NCBI GenBank assembly: GCA_030536855.1
Contig: JAUNPK010000014.1
Coordinates: forward strand, 1-64,000
Reading direction: 5' to 3'
Length of the DNA: 64,000 nucleotides
Source of the DNA: Eubacteriales bacterium
Lineage (GTDB): Bacteria > Bacillota > Clostridia > Lachnospirales > Lachnospiraceae
The notes beneath the pieces are model-generated. The model did not search any database. It was not told the origin of the DNA and was given only the letters and a program-made list of their open reading frames with translations. This document shows, piece by piece, positions 41,745 to 49,577 of this stretch. The translations under genes were made by a program, and so were the position numbers. How positions within the stretch are numbered: position 1 is the stretch's first letter; each line of letters opens with the position of its first letter.

Positions 41745-42989
41745 TTATTGTTTCAAAACCTCATGTAATGTGCAGGTTTCGGTGTTGAATTTTTCTCCGA
41801 GGACCGAACTGCAAAGAGATATGCAATAAGACAAAGAGAAGTCTGAACAGCCTTCGCAACGTTTGATAGCACTGGAAGATGCAAGGCTTTCTGTATAATC
41901 CTTAAGTTTATATGTGGTTATTTGTGAACGTCCGTATAGTAATTGTGTTACCACAGGAGTCATAGTGTATTCCTTGACATAACAATTAGAACCGTCCTTT
42001 ACCAGAGTGACATTTGCAAGGCCGCCAATCATTTCTTCCTTCATATTCTGGTTGGATACGAAATTTCCCAAAGAATAGAAAACAAGCATCTGATGACCAT
42101 CTTCTCCTGTAAGAACTTCCACCGGTTCAATAACGTGAGGATGTGTTCCGATAACAACATCAACCCCCAGTTTTAAAAATAAATCCGTCCATTCCTTCTG
42201 GGCACTTGAGACTTTAAGATAATTTTCAGTACCCCAGTGAGGACATACAACAACCATATCTGCCATGGCCTTAGCCTTGGTTACATCTTTAGTAATTTTA
42301 TCTGTATCAAGAAGATTGACAGCATATGGGTTTGAAGATGGCATAGGAATACCGTTAGTTCCATAAGTATAATTAAGTATGGCAACTTTAAAACCATTTT
42401 TCTCATATACATATATATTGTTGTACTCTTCTTCAGTTTGATTAACCCCCAGAACTGCAACTTTAGGATGGGAGGTCTTCCAGTATTCAATGCTTTTATT
42501 AAGACCGTTGAGGCCCTTATCCAAAGAGTGATTAGAGGCACTGCAGATTACATTAAAACCATATTTTACTTCTGTATCTCCCAGTTCCTGAGGACTGTTA
42601 AAACAAGGATAAGCAGAAAGTCCCAGTTCGGTTCCTCCAAGGATAGTTTCCTGATTAAGGATTTTAATATCGCATGCTTTAATGTCATCTGCAATATTAG
42701 TAAAAAGGTGATCAAAGTTGTAGGTACCGTCTGCCATTAGACCACTTCCGTAAACTCCTTCATGAATGAGCATATCCCCAATCATCATAATGTTAATTTC
42801 CACAGGGGCAGCGGTAGTTGGTAGTACCGTTTCCAATGGAGCAGATGTTTCATCAAGGGAAATACCTGCGGCACCGGTAACTTCATTGATGGTAGTTTGT
42901 GAGCCACATCCTCCAAAGCAGAGTGCAGAAAATAACATCAAAGATGCCATGATAAGGGAAGTTATACTTTTGTACATTTTTAATCTCAT
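41745..42989 (-). CDS. CapA/PgsA-family lipoprotein
   Basis: 414 residues. A lipoprotein signal (LMLFSALCFGGCGSQ) is followed by a short Thr/Ala-rich linker and a CapA phosphoesterase-like domain: IMMIGDMLIHEGVY, LNQETILGG, CSASNHSLDKG, VVCPHWGTENY and GTHPHVIEPVE. CapA/PgsA proteins take part in capsule or poly-gamma-glutamate handling at the cell surface; no capB/capC genes are nearby. The last 45 residues are unusually Cys-rich (RCEGCSDFSLSYC, SLCSSV, TETC). The minus-strand start 42989 lies 9-11 nt after AAAGGA. Confidence 0.88.
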   Translation of the reverse strand: MRLKMYKSITSLIMASLMLFSALCFGGCGSQTTINEVTGAAGISLDETSAPLETVLPTTAAPVEINIMMIGDMLIHEGVYGSGLMADGTYNFDHLFTNIADDIKACDIKILNQETILGGTELGLSAYPCFNSPQELGDTEVKYGFNVICSASNHSLDKGLNGLNKSIEYWKTSHPKVAVLGVNQTEEEYNNIYVYEKNGFKVAILNYTYGTNGIPMPSSNPYAVNLLDTDKITKDVTKAKAMADMVVVCPHWGTENYLKVSSAQKEWTDLFLKLGVDVVIGTHPHVIEPVEVLTGEDGHQMLVFYSLGNFVSNQNMKEEMIGGLANVTLVKDGSNCYVKEYTMTPVVTQLLYGRSQITTYKLKDYTESLASSSAIKRCEGCSDFSLSYCISLCSSVLGEKFNTETCTLHEVLKQ

Positions 42990-43004
42990 AAAACACTTAT
43001 TCCT

Positions 43005-43196
43005 TTAACATTTTTTATTTTCCCAGCGCCCTATCCGGTAGCATGCCCGATAGCATACTCGGTACCACGCCGGATAACATATCCGGTAACATATATAGTT
43101 ATTTAATAATACAACAACGCAAGTTATAAAGCAAATAAGGAGTGGAATGATGGTATAATTTAATTTTCTAAAGTGAAAAATTGTATACAAAAGCAA
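43005..43196 (-). CDS. Doubtful 63-codon reading frame with CYRx repeats
   Basis: The frame starts at TTG and has no ribosome binding site. It holds one hydrophobic helix (IIPLLICFITCVVVLL) and a tail CYRI-CYPA-WYRV-CYRA-CYRI encoded by five 12-bp units. Its stop codon abuts the capA ribosome binding site. Unit differences fall largely at silent or conservative positions, which hints at coding, but expression is unproven. Confidence 0.25.
   Translation of the reverse strand: MLLYTIFHFRKLNYTIIPLLICFITCVVVLLNNYICYRICYPAWYRVCYRACYRIGRWENKKC
43033..43092. repeat. Five tandem 12-bp units
   Basis: ATCCGGTAGCAT, GCCCGATAGCAT, ACTCGGTACCAC, GCCGGATAACAT, ATCCGGTAACAT: exact 12-bp period, degenerate sequence, in the capA leader. 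Confidence 0.85.
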
Positions 43197-43275
43197 AGAG
43201 AATGTAGTATACTTAACTAGATATTGTCAATCTGCTATGGCAATAATATTGATATTGTGAAAGGACAGGTGTTAT

Positions 43276-44610
43276 ATGGGAAAATATACTAAGGAAGACA
43301 TATTCAGACTGGTTGAGGAAGAGGATGTCGAGTTTATAAGACTCCAGTTTACGGATATGTTCGGCGTTTTGAAAAATGTTGCTATAACTTCAAGTCAATT
43401 AGAAAAAGCGTTAAGTAATAAGTGTATGTTTGACGGTTCATCCGTTGAAGGCTTTGTAAGGATTGAGGAATCGGATATGTATCTGTATCCTGACCTTGAT
43501 ACATTTGCCATATTCCCTTGGAGACCACAGCAGGGTAAAGTTGCAAGACTTATTTGCGATGTATATACACCGGACGGCAACCCTTTTGAGGGAGACCCGA
43601 GATGGATTCTTAAGAAGGTGGTAAATGAAGCAAAGCAGATGGGATATACATTTGAAGTAGGACCGGAATGCGAATTTTTCCTGTTCCACACAGATGATAA
43701 CGGACTTCCTACGACTTTGACTCATGAAAAGGCGGGTTATTTTGATTTGGGACCTACAGATTTAGGGGAAAATGTAAGACGTGATATGGTGCTTACCCTT
43801 GAGGATATGGGATTTGAAATTGAAGCCTCTCACCATGAGGTAGCACCTGCACAGCATGAGATAGATTTCAAATATGATGAAGCTATAAAGACAGCTGATA
43901 ACATTATGACATTTAAGCTTACGGTTAAGACTATAGCTAAAAGGCATGGTCTTTATGCAACATTTATGCCAAAGCCTAAATTTGGTATTAACGGTTCGGG
44001 TATGCATGTTAATATGTCCCTTGCAACACAAGATGGAAAAAATATATTTGCAGATGAGAACGGTAAGCTGGGCTTGTCAGAGGACGCATACCATTTTATT
44101 GCAGGTTTGCTAAAGCATGCAAAGGGAATGGCGGTTATTACCAATCCGCTGGTTAATTCCTATAAGAGACTGGTTCCGGGATATGAAGCTCCTGTTTACA
44201 TTGCATGGTCTGCAACTAACAGAAGTCCCCTTATCAGAATCCCTGCATCAAGGGGTAACGGTACAAGGGTTGAGTTAAGAAATCCGGACCCTGCGGCTAA
44301 TCCATATCTTGTCCTTGCAACCTGCCTTGCCGCCGGCCTTGATGGAATCAAGAATAAGCTTGAGGTGCCGGAAAGCATAGACAGAAATATATTTGAGATG
44401 ACAGATGAAGAAATTAAGGAGGCAGGAGTAGATACGCTTCCTGAAAATCTTTATGATGCAGTTGAATGCCTTAAGAAGGATGAATTTATCTGCGGCGTAT
44501 TGGGAGACCATGTGGTTGAGAAATATACAGAAGCAAAGATAAAAGAATGGAATGAATATAAAGTTCAGGTACAGCAGTGGGAACTTGATGAATACCTTTA
44601 CAAGTTCTGA
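43276..44610 (+). CDS. glnA: Glutamine synthetase, type I
   Basis: 444 residues, the length of the short GSI-alpha form found in Firmicutes. [18 protein letters not shown] is the N-terminal signature; GPECEFFLF and [14 protein letters not shown] supply metal ligands; [14 protein letters not shown] is the ATP-region motif, and [14 protein letters not shown] the substrate loop. It makes glutamine from glutamate, ammonia and ATP. The ANTAR regulator gene follows after 32 bp. The ribosome binding site is AAAGGAC, about 9 nt before ATG. Confidence 0.96.
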   Translation: MGKYTKEDIFRLVEEEDVEFIRLQFTDMFGVLKNVAITSSQLEKALSNKCMFDGSSVEGFVRIEESDMYLYPDLDTFAIFPWRPQQGKVARLICDVYTPDGNPFEGDPRWILKKVVNEAKQMGYTFEVGPECEFFLFHTDDNGLPTTLTHEKAGYFDLGPTDLGENVRRDMVLTLEDMGFEIEASHHEVAPAQHEIDFKYDEAIKTADNIMTFKLTVKTIAKRHGLYATFMPKPKFGINGSGMHVNMSLATQDGKNIFADENGKLGLSEDAYHFIAGLLKHAKGMAVITNPLVNSYKRLVPGYEAPVYIAWSATNRSPLIRIPASRGNGTRVELRNPDPAANPYLVLATCLAAGLDGIKNKLEVPESIDRNIFEMTDEEIKEAGVDTLPENLYDAVECLKKDEFICGVLGDHVVEKYTEAKIKEWNEYKVQVQQWELDEYLYKF

Positions 44611-44642
44611 TTGAGAGGGCAAAACACAAGAAAGAGGTAAAT

Positions 44643-45194
44643 ATGGCTACACTAATTATTGCATTTCCTAAACTGGAAGAAGCAAGAGCAGTCAGAAACC
44701 TTTTAGTCCGACGAGGATATGATGTGGCAGTACCGTGCACAAGTGGGGCTCAGACAATTAATCAGGCCGACACCCTGTCAGACGGGATAATCATATGCGG
44801 ATATAAACTATCAGATAATATGTTGTACTCTGAACTGTATGAATACAAGCCCAAAAGCTTTGAGATGTTGTTAGTGGCATCACAAAATTTGTGGGGCGAT
44901 TGTCAGGACAGTGGGATCGTCTGTGCGGCAATGCCGATTAAAGTGAATGATCTTATCTCAACAATAGAGATGATGCTTCAGGCTCAGTACCGAAGAAGAA
45001 AAAAAGCAAGATCAACACCGAGACAAAGGAGTCCCGAGGAACAAAAGGTTATTGATGACGCAAAGCATTTGCTTATGGATAGGAACAATATGACAGAGCA
45101 GGATGCCTTTAGATATATTCAAAAATGCAGCATGGACAGCGGAAATACCATGGTTGAATCTTCGGCTATGATATTGGGCATTTTCAATAGCTAA
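44643..45194 (+). CDS. ANTAR-domain response regulator (nitrogen-linked antiterminator)
   Basis: 183 residues. A pseudo-receiver domain (1-115) lacks a clear phospho-acceptor Asp in the usual position. The C-terminal ANTAR RNA-binding domain (about 122-180, RSPEEQKVIDDAKHLLMDRNNMTEQDAFRYI) has the three-helix pattern with the conserved MTEQDAFR. ANTAR proteins bind twin hexaloop hairpins in RNA to prevent termination. Those next to glnA in Clostridia regulate nitrogen assimilation genes. Its RNA target is not visible in the short leader of glnA. Confidence 0.87.
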   Translation: MATLIIAFPKLEEARAVRNLLVRRGYDVAVPCTSGAQTINQADTLSDGIIICGYKLSDNMLYSELYEYKPKSFEMLLVASQNLWGDCQDSGIVCAAMPIKVNDLISTIEMMLQAQYRRRKKARSTPRQRSPEEQKVIDDAKHLLMDRNNMTEQDAFRYIQKCSMDSGNTMVESSAMILGIFNS

Positions 45195-45271
45195 AGGTAG
45201 TCTCATTTATGGGGAGGGTATCCTGTCAGGAATATTCTTTTCATGGCATTTAGCGTAAAAAGGAGAGGATT

Positions 45272-46180
45272 ATGGATTTTACAAAAATGAATGGTATCGG
45301 GAATGATTACATTTATGTGGATTGTACGAAGAAGGATCTTCCCAACGCAAGTGAAATATCAATAAAAGTCAGCGACAGACATTTTGGAATAGGCGGTGAC
45401 GGATTGATACTCATAAAATCTTCAGATAAAGCCGACTTTTATATGGAAATGTACAATGCAGACGGCTCACAGGGCCAAATGTGTGGAAACGGAATAAGGT
45501 GTGTTGGTAAATATGTATACGATAACGGACTTACCAATAAAACAATGCTCACTGTTGATACTCTTGCCGGAGTTAAGATTCTTCAACTTCATCTTGGCAG
45601 TGACGGAAAGGTCGAAACAGTTACTGTTAACATGGATTCTCCAATTCTGGAAGCCAAGGAAATTCCTGTGGATTTGACATTTTTAAAATCATACAGAAAT
45701 GATAAAAAGATACCTGAGAGTGTCACCGCAGATATCAAGGCCCGGGAGATGATAATATCGGAAGAAATTGAGGTTCTGGGACAGATATATAATGTTACAT
45801 GCGTATCTATGGGTAATCCACATGTTATAGTATATCTTGATGATGATGTGGATATGGATAAATTTGAAATTGAAAAAATCGGACCTTATTTTGAAAATCA
45901 CAAAGCATTTCCGGAGAGAATAAATACAGAATTTATTCAGGTGATTGACAGAAATAATCTTAAGATGCGTGTATGGGAAAGGGGTTCCGGAGAGACTCTT
46001 GCCTGCGGAACCGGAGCCTGTGCAAGCCTTGTGGCTACAGCTCTTAATGGATATTGCGACAACACCGCAACGCTTCATCTTCTGGGAGGAGATTTGAAAA
46101 TTACATGGAATCAGGAAGATAATAAGGTGTTTCTGGAAGGAACAGCAGAAATTAATTTCACAGGAACAATAGATATCTGA
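45272..46180 (+). CDS. dapF: Diaminopimelate epimerase
   Basis: 302 residues, slightly longer than the usual 275-280. MNGIGNDYIYVD opens the protein, the first catalytic Cys is in GQMCGNGIRCVGKY near residue 75, and the second in ETLACGTGACASLVA near residue 245. It converts LL- to meso-diaminopimelate for lysine and peptidoglycan synthesis. The ribosome binding site is AAAGGAGAGG. Confidence 0.95.
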   Translation: MDFTKMNGIGNDYIYVDCTKKDLPNASEISIKVSDRHFGIGGDGLILIKSSDKADFYMEMYNADGSQGQMCGNGIRCVGKYVYDNGLTNKTMLTVDTLAGVKILQLHLGSDGKVETVTVNMDSPILEAKEIPVDLTFLKSYRNDKKIPESVTADIKAREMIISEEIEVLGQIYNVTCVSMGNPHVIVYLDDDVDMDKFEIEKIGPYFENHKAFPERINTEFIQVIDRNNLKMRVWERGSGETLACGTGACASLVATALNGYCDNTATLHLLGGDLKITWNQEDNKVFLEGTAEINFTGTIDI

Positions 46181-46252
46181 GACAGAGAGTATTATCTATA
46201 TAAAAATTTTACCCGGGATGACAAATATAAACAGAAACGGAGAAAGAAATTT

Positions 46253-46879
46253 ATGATGACAGATATGAATATGAAAGAATTTCTTAATGTACTTTCATCA
46301 AGCGAACCTGTTCCCGGCGGCGGCGGAGCCAGCGGATATGTGGCAGCAGTGGGGATGAGCCTTGGGAATATGGTTTTGTCATTAACCACAGGAAAAAAGA
46401 AGTATGCAGAATATCAGGAAGAAATAGAGGAATCTATAAAAAAAGCAACCGTGCTTACTGACAGACTTTCTGAGTGCATGGATAAGGATGCGCAAGCTTT
46501 CAAACCTTTGTCAGAAGCTTACGGTCTTCCACGAGAAACTGAAGAGGAAAAGAAATACAGAGATGAAGTAATGGAGAAGGCACTGGTGGTTGCCAGCGAA
46601 GCTCCCCTGGCTATGATGGAAATTATAGTTGAAGCCATGGAGCTTATGGACAGAATATCAATTATAGGCAGCAGAATCGCAATCAGTGACGCGGGAGTGG
46701 GGATACAGATGCTGAAGGCAGCTCTTAACGGTGCATCCCTTAATGTGTATATTAATACTAAACTTATGAAAAATGAAGATGTGGCACAGGATATGAACAC
46801 AAGAGCTGATGAACTTGTCATAAGAGGAAATGAGCTGGCTGATAAGGTATATGATGAAGTCATGGACAATATAAGATAG
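46253..46879 (+). CDS. Cyclodeaminase/methenyl-THF cyclohydrolase family protein
   Basis: 208 residues, the FTCD_C fold (all-helical). EPVPGGGGASGYVAAVGMSLGNMV near residue 18 and KDAQAFKPL near residue 78 are the family signatures. Stand-alone members (FchA-type) act as methenyl-tetrahydrofolate cyclohydrolases. The next gene is folD, which fits one-carbon metabolism, although FolD already has a cyclohydrolase activity. The start could be ATG 46253 or 46256. Confidence 0.88.
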   Translation: MMTDMNMKEFLNVLSSSEPVPGGGGASGYVAAVGMSLGNMVLSLTTGKKKYAEYQEEIEESIKKATVLTDRLSECMDKDAQAFKPLSEAYGLPRETEEEKKYRDEVMEKALVVASEAPLAMMEIIVEAMELMDRISIIGSRIAISDAGVGIQMLKAALNGASLNVYINTKLMKNEDVAQDMNTRADELVIRGNELADKVYDEVMDNIR

Positions 46880-46906
46880 AAACTCGTTAAAACACTTTGC
46901 TAAATG

Positions 46907-46992
46907 CTGCGGAATGGAGAGAACAGTCTGAAAAAACCTTATATGGAAGTTTTTTCAGACGGCTATTTGTGCCGCCTGCGGAATGGAGAGAA
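46907..46992 (+). repeat. Direct repeat of the folD ribosome binding site region enclosing a hairpin
   Basis: CTGCGGAATGGAGAGAA occurs at 46907-46923 and again at 46976-46992, 69 bp apart. Between them GTCTGAAAAAAC (46926-46937) pairs with GTTTTTTCAGAC (46948-46959). The second copy supplies the folD ribosome binding site. Confidence 0.8.
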
Positions 46993-46993
46993 T

Positions 46994-47830
46994 ATGGAAA
47001 TACTTAAAGGTTTACCGGTAGCCAACGATATTAATGAAAAGTTGGTTGAAGAAATAAAGAATATAGAAGGGCCGCTTCCTCATCTGGCTATCATAAGGGT
47101 AGGTGAAAGACCTGATGATTGCAGTTATGAAAGAGGTGCAACCAAGAAGATGGAAAAGGTGGGAGTAAGATGTACTTCTTATACATTTCCGGCAGATATT
47201 GATAATGATACCTTCCAGAAGGAATTTGATAAAATTAACGAAAATCAGGATATAGACGGAATACTTCTTTTAAGACCGCTTCCTAAACATCTTGATGAGA
47301 AGGCGGTGGAGAACAGAATTGATCCAAGAAAGGACCTTGATGGAATATCTCCTCTTAACCTTGCCAAGGTATATGCCGGTGACGAAACGGGATATGCGCC
47401 ATGTACTGCAGAGGCTGTAATTGAAATGCTTCATTTTGCAGGTATTGATATTAAAGGCAAGAGAGTTACGGTTGTGGGAAGAAGTCTGGTTATAGGAAAA
47501 CCAGTGTCTATGCTTCTTATGAAAGAAAATGCTACAGTTACCGTATGCCATACAAAAACTGTGGATATGGCAGGAACCTGCAGAAATGCACAGATTCTTG
47601 TGGCAGCAGCAGGCTCGGCAAAGATGATTAAGCCGGAATTTGTATCGGAAGGTGCTGTTGTAATTGATGTGGGAATAAATACCGATGAAGAGGGAAATCT
47701 TTGCGGTGATGTGGATTTTGACAGCATTGTGGATATTGCCTCTGTGGCAACTCCGGTTCCCGGAGGCGTTGGCTCAGTGACGACATCAGTGTTGGCTAAG
47801 CACCTGGTTAAAGCTGCAAAAATGAGATAA
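46994..47830 (+). CDS. folD: Bifunctional methylene-THF dehydrogenase/cyclohydrolase
   Basis: 278 residues. YERGATKKMEKVGV carries the active-site Lys motif, ILLLRPLPKHLDE and ISPLNLAKVYAG are substrate-loop signatures, and VVGRSLVIGKPVSMLLM plus TPVPGGVGSVTTSVL are the NAD(P)-binding and C-terminal motifs. The start is ATG 46994, 5 nt after GGAG; an in-frame codon at 46904 would translate the duplicated leader and is unlikely. It overlaps the 3' end of the convergent azlD by 23 bp. Confidence 0.94.
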   Translation: MEILKGLPVANDINEKLVEEIKNIEGPLPHLAIIRVGERPDDCSYERGATKKMEKVGVRCTSYTFPADIDNDTFQKEFDKINENQDIDGILLLRPLPKHLDEKAVENRIDPRKDLDGISPLNLAKVYAGDETGYAPCTAEAVIEMLHFAGIDIKGKRVTVVGRSLVIGKPVSMLLMKENATVTVCHTKTVDMAGTCRNAQILVAAAGSAKMIKPEFVSEGAVVIDVGINTDEEGNLCGDVDFDSIVDIASVATPVPGGVGSVTTSVLAKHLVKAAKMR

Positions 47831-48128
47831 TCATTTCAATAATGAATACAGACAGGCAGCTAAACACTGCAACCTGAAATAAGCTTTTGTTAAACCATGC
47901 AAGGAGTATAGCAACAGCAAATGCAACGCCGGCAGAGATTACACTGTCAGTGGCAGAGAGTATTGCAGGAAATGTCATTACTGCAAGCGTCACATAAGGT
48001 ACGTAATACAGGAATGATTTAATAGTAGTATTTTTAATTTCTTTTCTAATAAGAGTCAGTGGCAGCACACGTATCAGATACGTGACCGCTGCCATTATTA
48101 ATATGTATATATAAATGTTATTTGCCAT
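47808..48128 (-). CDS. azlD: Branched-chain amino acid transporter subunit AzlD
   Basis: 106 residues, four helices, with MAAVTYLIRVLPLTL and YYVPYVTLAVMTFPAIL, the AzlD signature. With AzlC it forms an exporter of branched-chain amino acids. It begins 2 bp after azlC and its end overlaps folD on the opposite strand. Confidence 0.9.
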   Translation of the reverse strand: MANNIYIYILIMAAVTYLIRVLPLTLIRKEIKNTTIKSFLYYVPYVTLAVMTFPAILSATDSVISAGVAFAVAILLAWFNKSLFQVAVFSCLSVFIIEMIISFLQL

Positions 48129-48130
48129 AA

Positions 48131-48844
48131 TTAACTCCTTGATTCCTTAACCGGGAACAGTATAGCTGCTGTTAATGATATAACAACGGTAAGGATTATT
48201 ATTCTTGTGCCTGAAGCTATGTTACGTACTACCGGGGCATAGGATACAATGCAGCTTAATGTCATGGAAACTGCTACAAGCCCTGCTATTACCTTGTTCT
48301 TTCGTGACGGTGGAATGATTATTGCTATGAACATTCCGTATAAACCTACACTTAAGGCACTTACCACGCTTACAGGCAGGATATTACCGAACAAAACTCC
48401 CAGATATGTTCCAATAACCCATCCCGGGGAAGCTATTGCAGCAATGCCGTACATATAAAATGGGTTCAGCTTTTCCGGTACGGAAACTGTGAGACCAAAA
48501 ATTTCGTCTGTAACGAACAGACCCATAATTAAACGGTGGAAAAATTTCATTCCGGAGTCAAGCTTTTGACTTAAAGAGCAGGACATAAGAAAATATCTTG
48601 CATTTATAATCAGTTCCATAATTGCAATTTCCGCATATGTGGACAATGCAGCGATGCAGGTAAAACCGGCGAATTCACCGGCAGATGCATGGCATGTAAT
48701 GCTTGCCAGTGCACCCTGAAATGCGGTAAGTTCCGCATTTTTAGCAGCAATTCCTAAGGTAAAGGAGACAGCCAGGTATCCTAAGGCAATGGGAATGCCA
48801 TTGTTTAAGCCTTTCCGAAACCAATATAAGTTAGAATTATTCAT
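48131..48844 (-). CDS. azlC: Branched-chain amino acid transporter subunit AzlC
   Basis: 237 residues with GIPIALGYLAVSFTLG at the start, ITCHASAGEFAGF, ARYFLMSCSLSQKL and FVTDEIFG, which are AzlC-family hallmarks. Seven or eight helices. Minus-strand start 48844 with GGAG about 10 nt upstream. Confidence 0.92.
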   Translation of the reverse strand: MNNSNLYWFRKGLNNGIPIALGYLAVSFTLGIAAKNAELTAFQGALASITCHASAGEFAGFTCIAALSTYAEIAIMELIINARYFLMSCSLSQKLDSGMKFFHRLIMGLFVTDEIFGLTVSVPEKLNPFYMYGIAAIASPGWVIGTYLGVLFGNILPVSVVSALSVGLYGMFIAIIIPPSRKNKVIAGLVAVSMTLSCIVSYAPVVRNIASGTRIIILTVVISLTAAILFPVKESRS

Positions 48845-48934
48845 AGAAAAACTCCAATCAACACATCATAATTAAATATAAATTGTGATTACACATAAAC
48901 CCTAATATAACATATATAATTATTAATGCAATTA

Positions 48935-49099
48935 AAATTTGATTAGGGTAGCAAAAGCCTATTATAATTTTACGCCCTGACAAATTGCACAAAGAAAGTT
49001 GTTTGCATCTCCATAGCACCAAAGTCATTTAAACAAATTTTTTTGTGCAATTTGCCACTCGATTTTTTATAATGGGCTTTTGCCACCCTAATCAAATTT
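48935..49099. repeat. Dispersed hairpin element, full copy with terminal inverted repeats
   Basis: The ends are AAATTTGATTAGGG and CCCTAATCAAATTT, a perfect 14-bp terminal inverted repeat, continuing as GCAAAAGCC / GGGCTTTTGC and ATTATAA / TTATAAT. Inner arms CAAATTGCACAAA and TTTGTGCAATTTG enclose a central segment with TTTGCATCTCCATAGCACC and AAAGTCATTTAAA. The whole 165 bp can fold as one long hairpin. Related copies lie at 12149-12236 and, inverted, at 62548-62641. There is no coding capacity. Confidence 0.8.
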
Positions 49100-49140
49100 A
49101 TATGTAAAAATTATAATGTAAATCTTATAGAGATAATCTC

Positions 49141-49169
49141 TTGATTTAATAATAATCTTATGATATTAT
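49141..49169 (+). promoter_or_regulatory. Promoter of the aspS-gatCAB T-box operon
   Basis: TTGATT (49141-49146), 17-bp spacer, TATTAT (49164-49169), just upstream of the T-box leader. Confidence 0.65.
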
Positions 49170-49175
49170 CCCTTT

Positions 49176-49459
49176 ATGTGAATATAAGAAAGACTGTGAA
49201 AGAGACTTCTTTTCATGGAACCTGACAGGAAAGATGATGCCGCCGACTGAAAGCATACACAGGGAATTGATAAGAGGAACACTCCGGAGTTGAATGGTCG
49301 AATTTCTGATGTTATATTAGGGGCTAGGTCATTACGTAGTACGCGTTAAGTACATTAAAGGGGAATGAATCGGATGTCCGATTTGTTCAATGCGGGTGGT
49401 ACCGCGGATAATTTTGCATTATTCGTCCCGGAGTACGTTGAGTATTCCGGGATTTTTTT
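49176..49459 (+). promoter_or_regulatory. T-box riboswitch with overlapping Glu/Asn specifier codons
   Basis: The canonical T-box GCGGGTGGTACCGCGG is at 49392-49407, and the terminator TCCCGGAGTAC / GTATTCCGGGA with a T run is at 49426-49459. At the 3' side of stem I, GGAACACTCCGGAGTTG matches the usual position of a specifier followed by A and a CTCCGGAG-type stem. GAAC at 49277-49280 contains GAA (Glu, 49277) and AAC (Asn, 49278). AAC fits the usual frame best. The controlled genes are aspS and gatCAB. I recall that a dual Asn/Glu T-box was described for this operon in Clostridium acetobutylicum. Exact stem I pairing was not modelled. Confidence 0.88.
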
Positions 49460-49577
49460 ATTTGTACAAATCCGGCAGCAGAATGGAATACTTCATTGGA
49501 ACATTAAACAACCAAATATTTAACTGCAAAATTCAGAACAAAAACATTTTGCAACAAGAAAGGAGAACATTGTTAAA

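Noticed and set aside
46904..46993. Upstream extension of FolD
   Set aside because: The added residues come from the duplicated leader; the ATG at 46994 has the better site and family fit.
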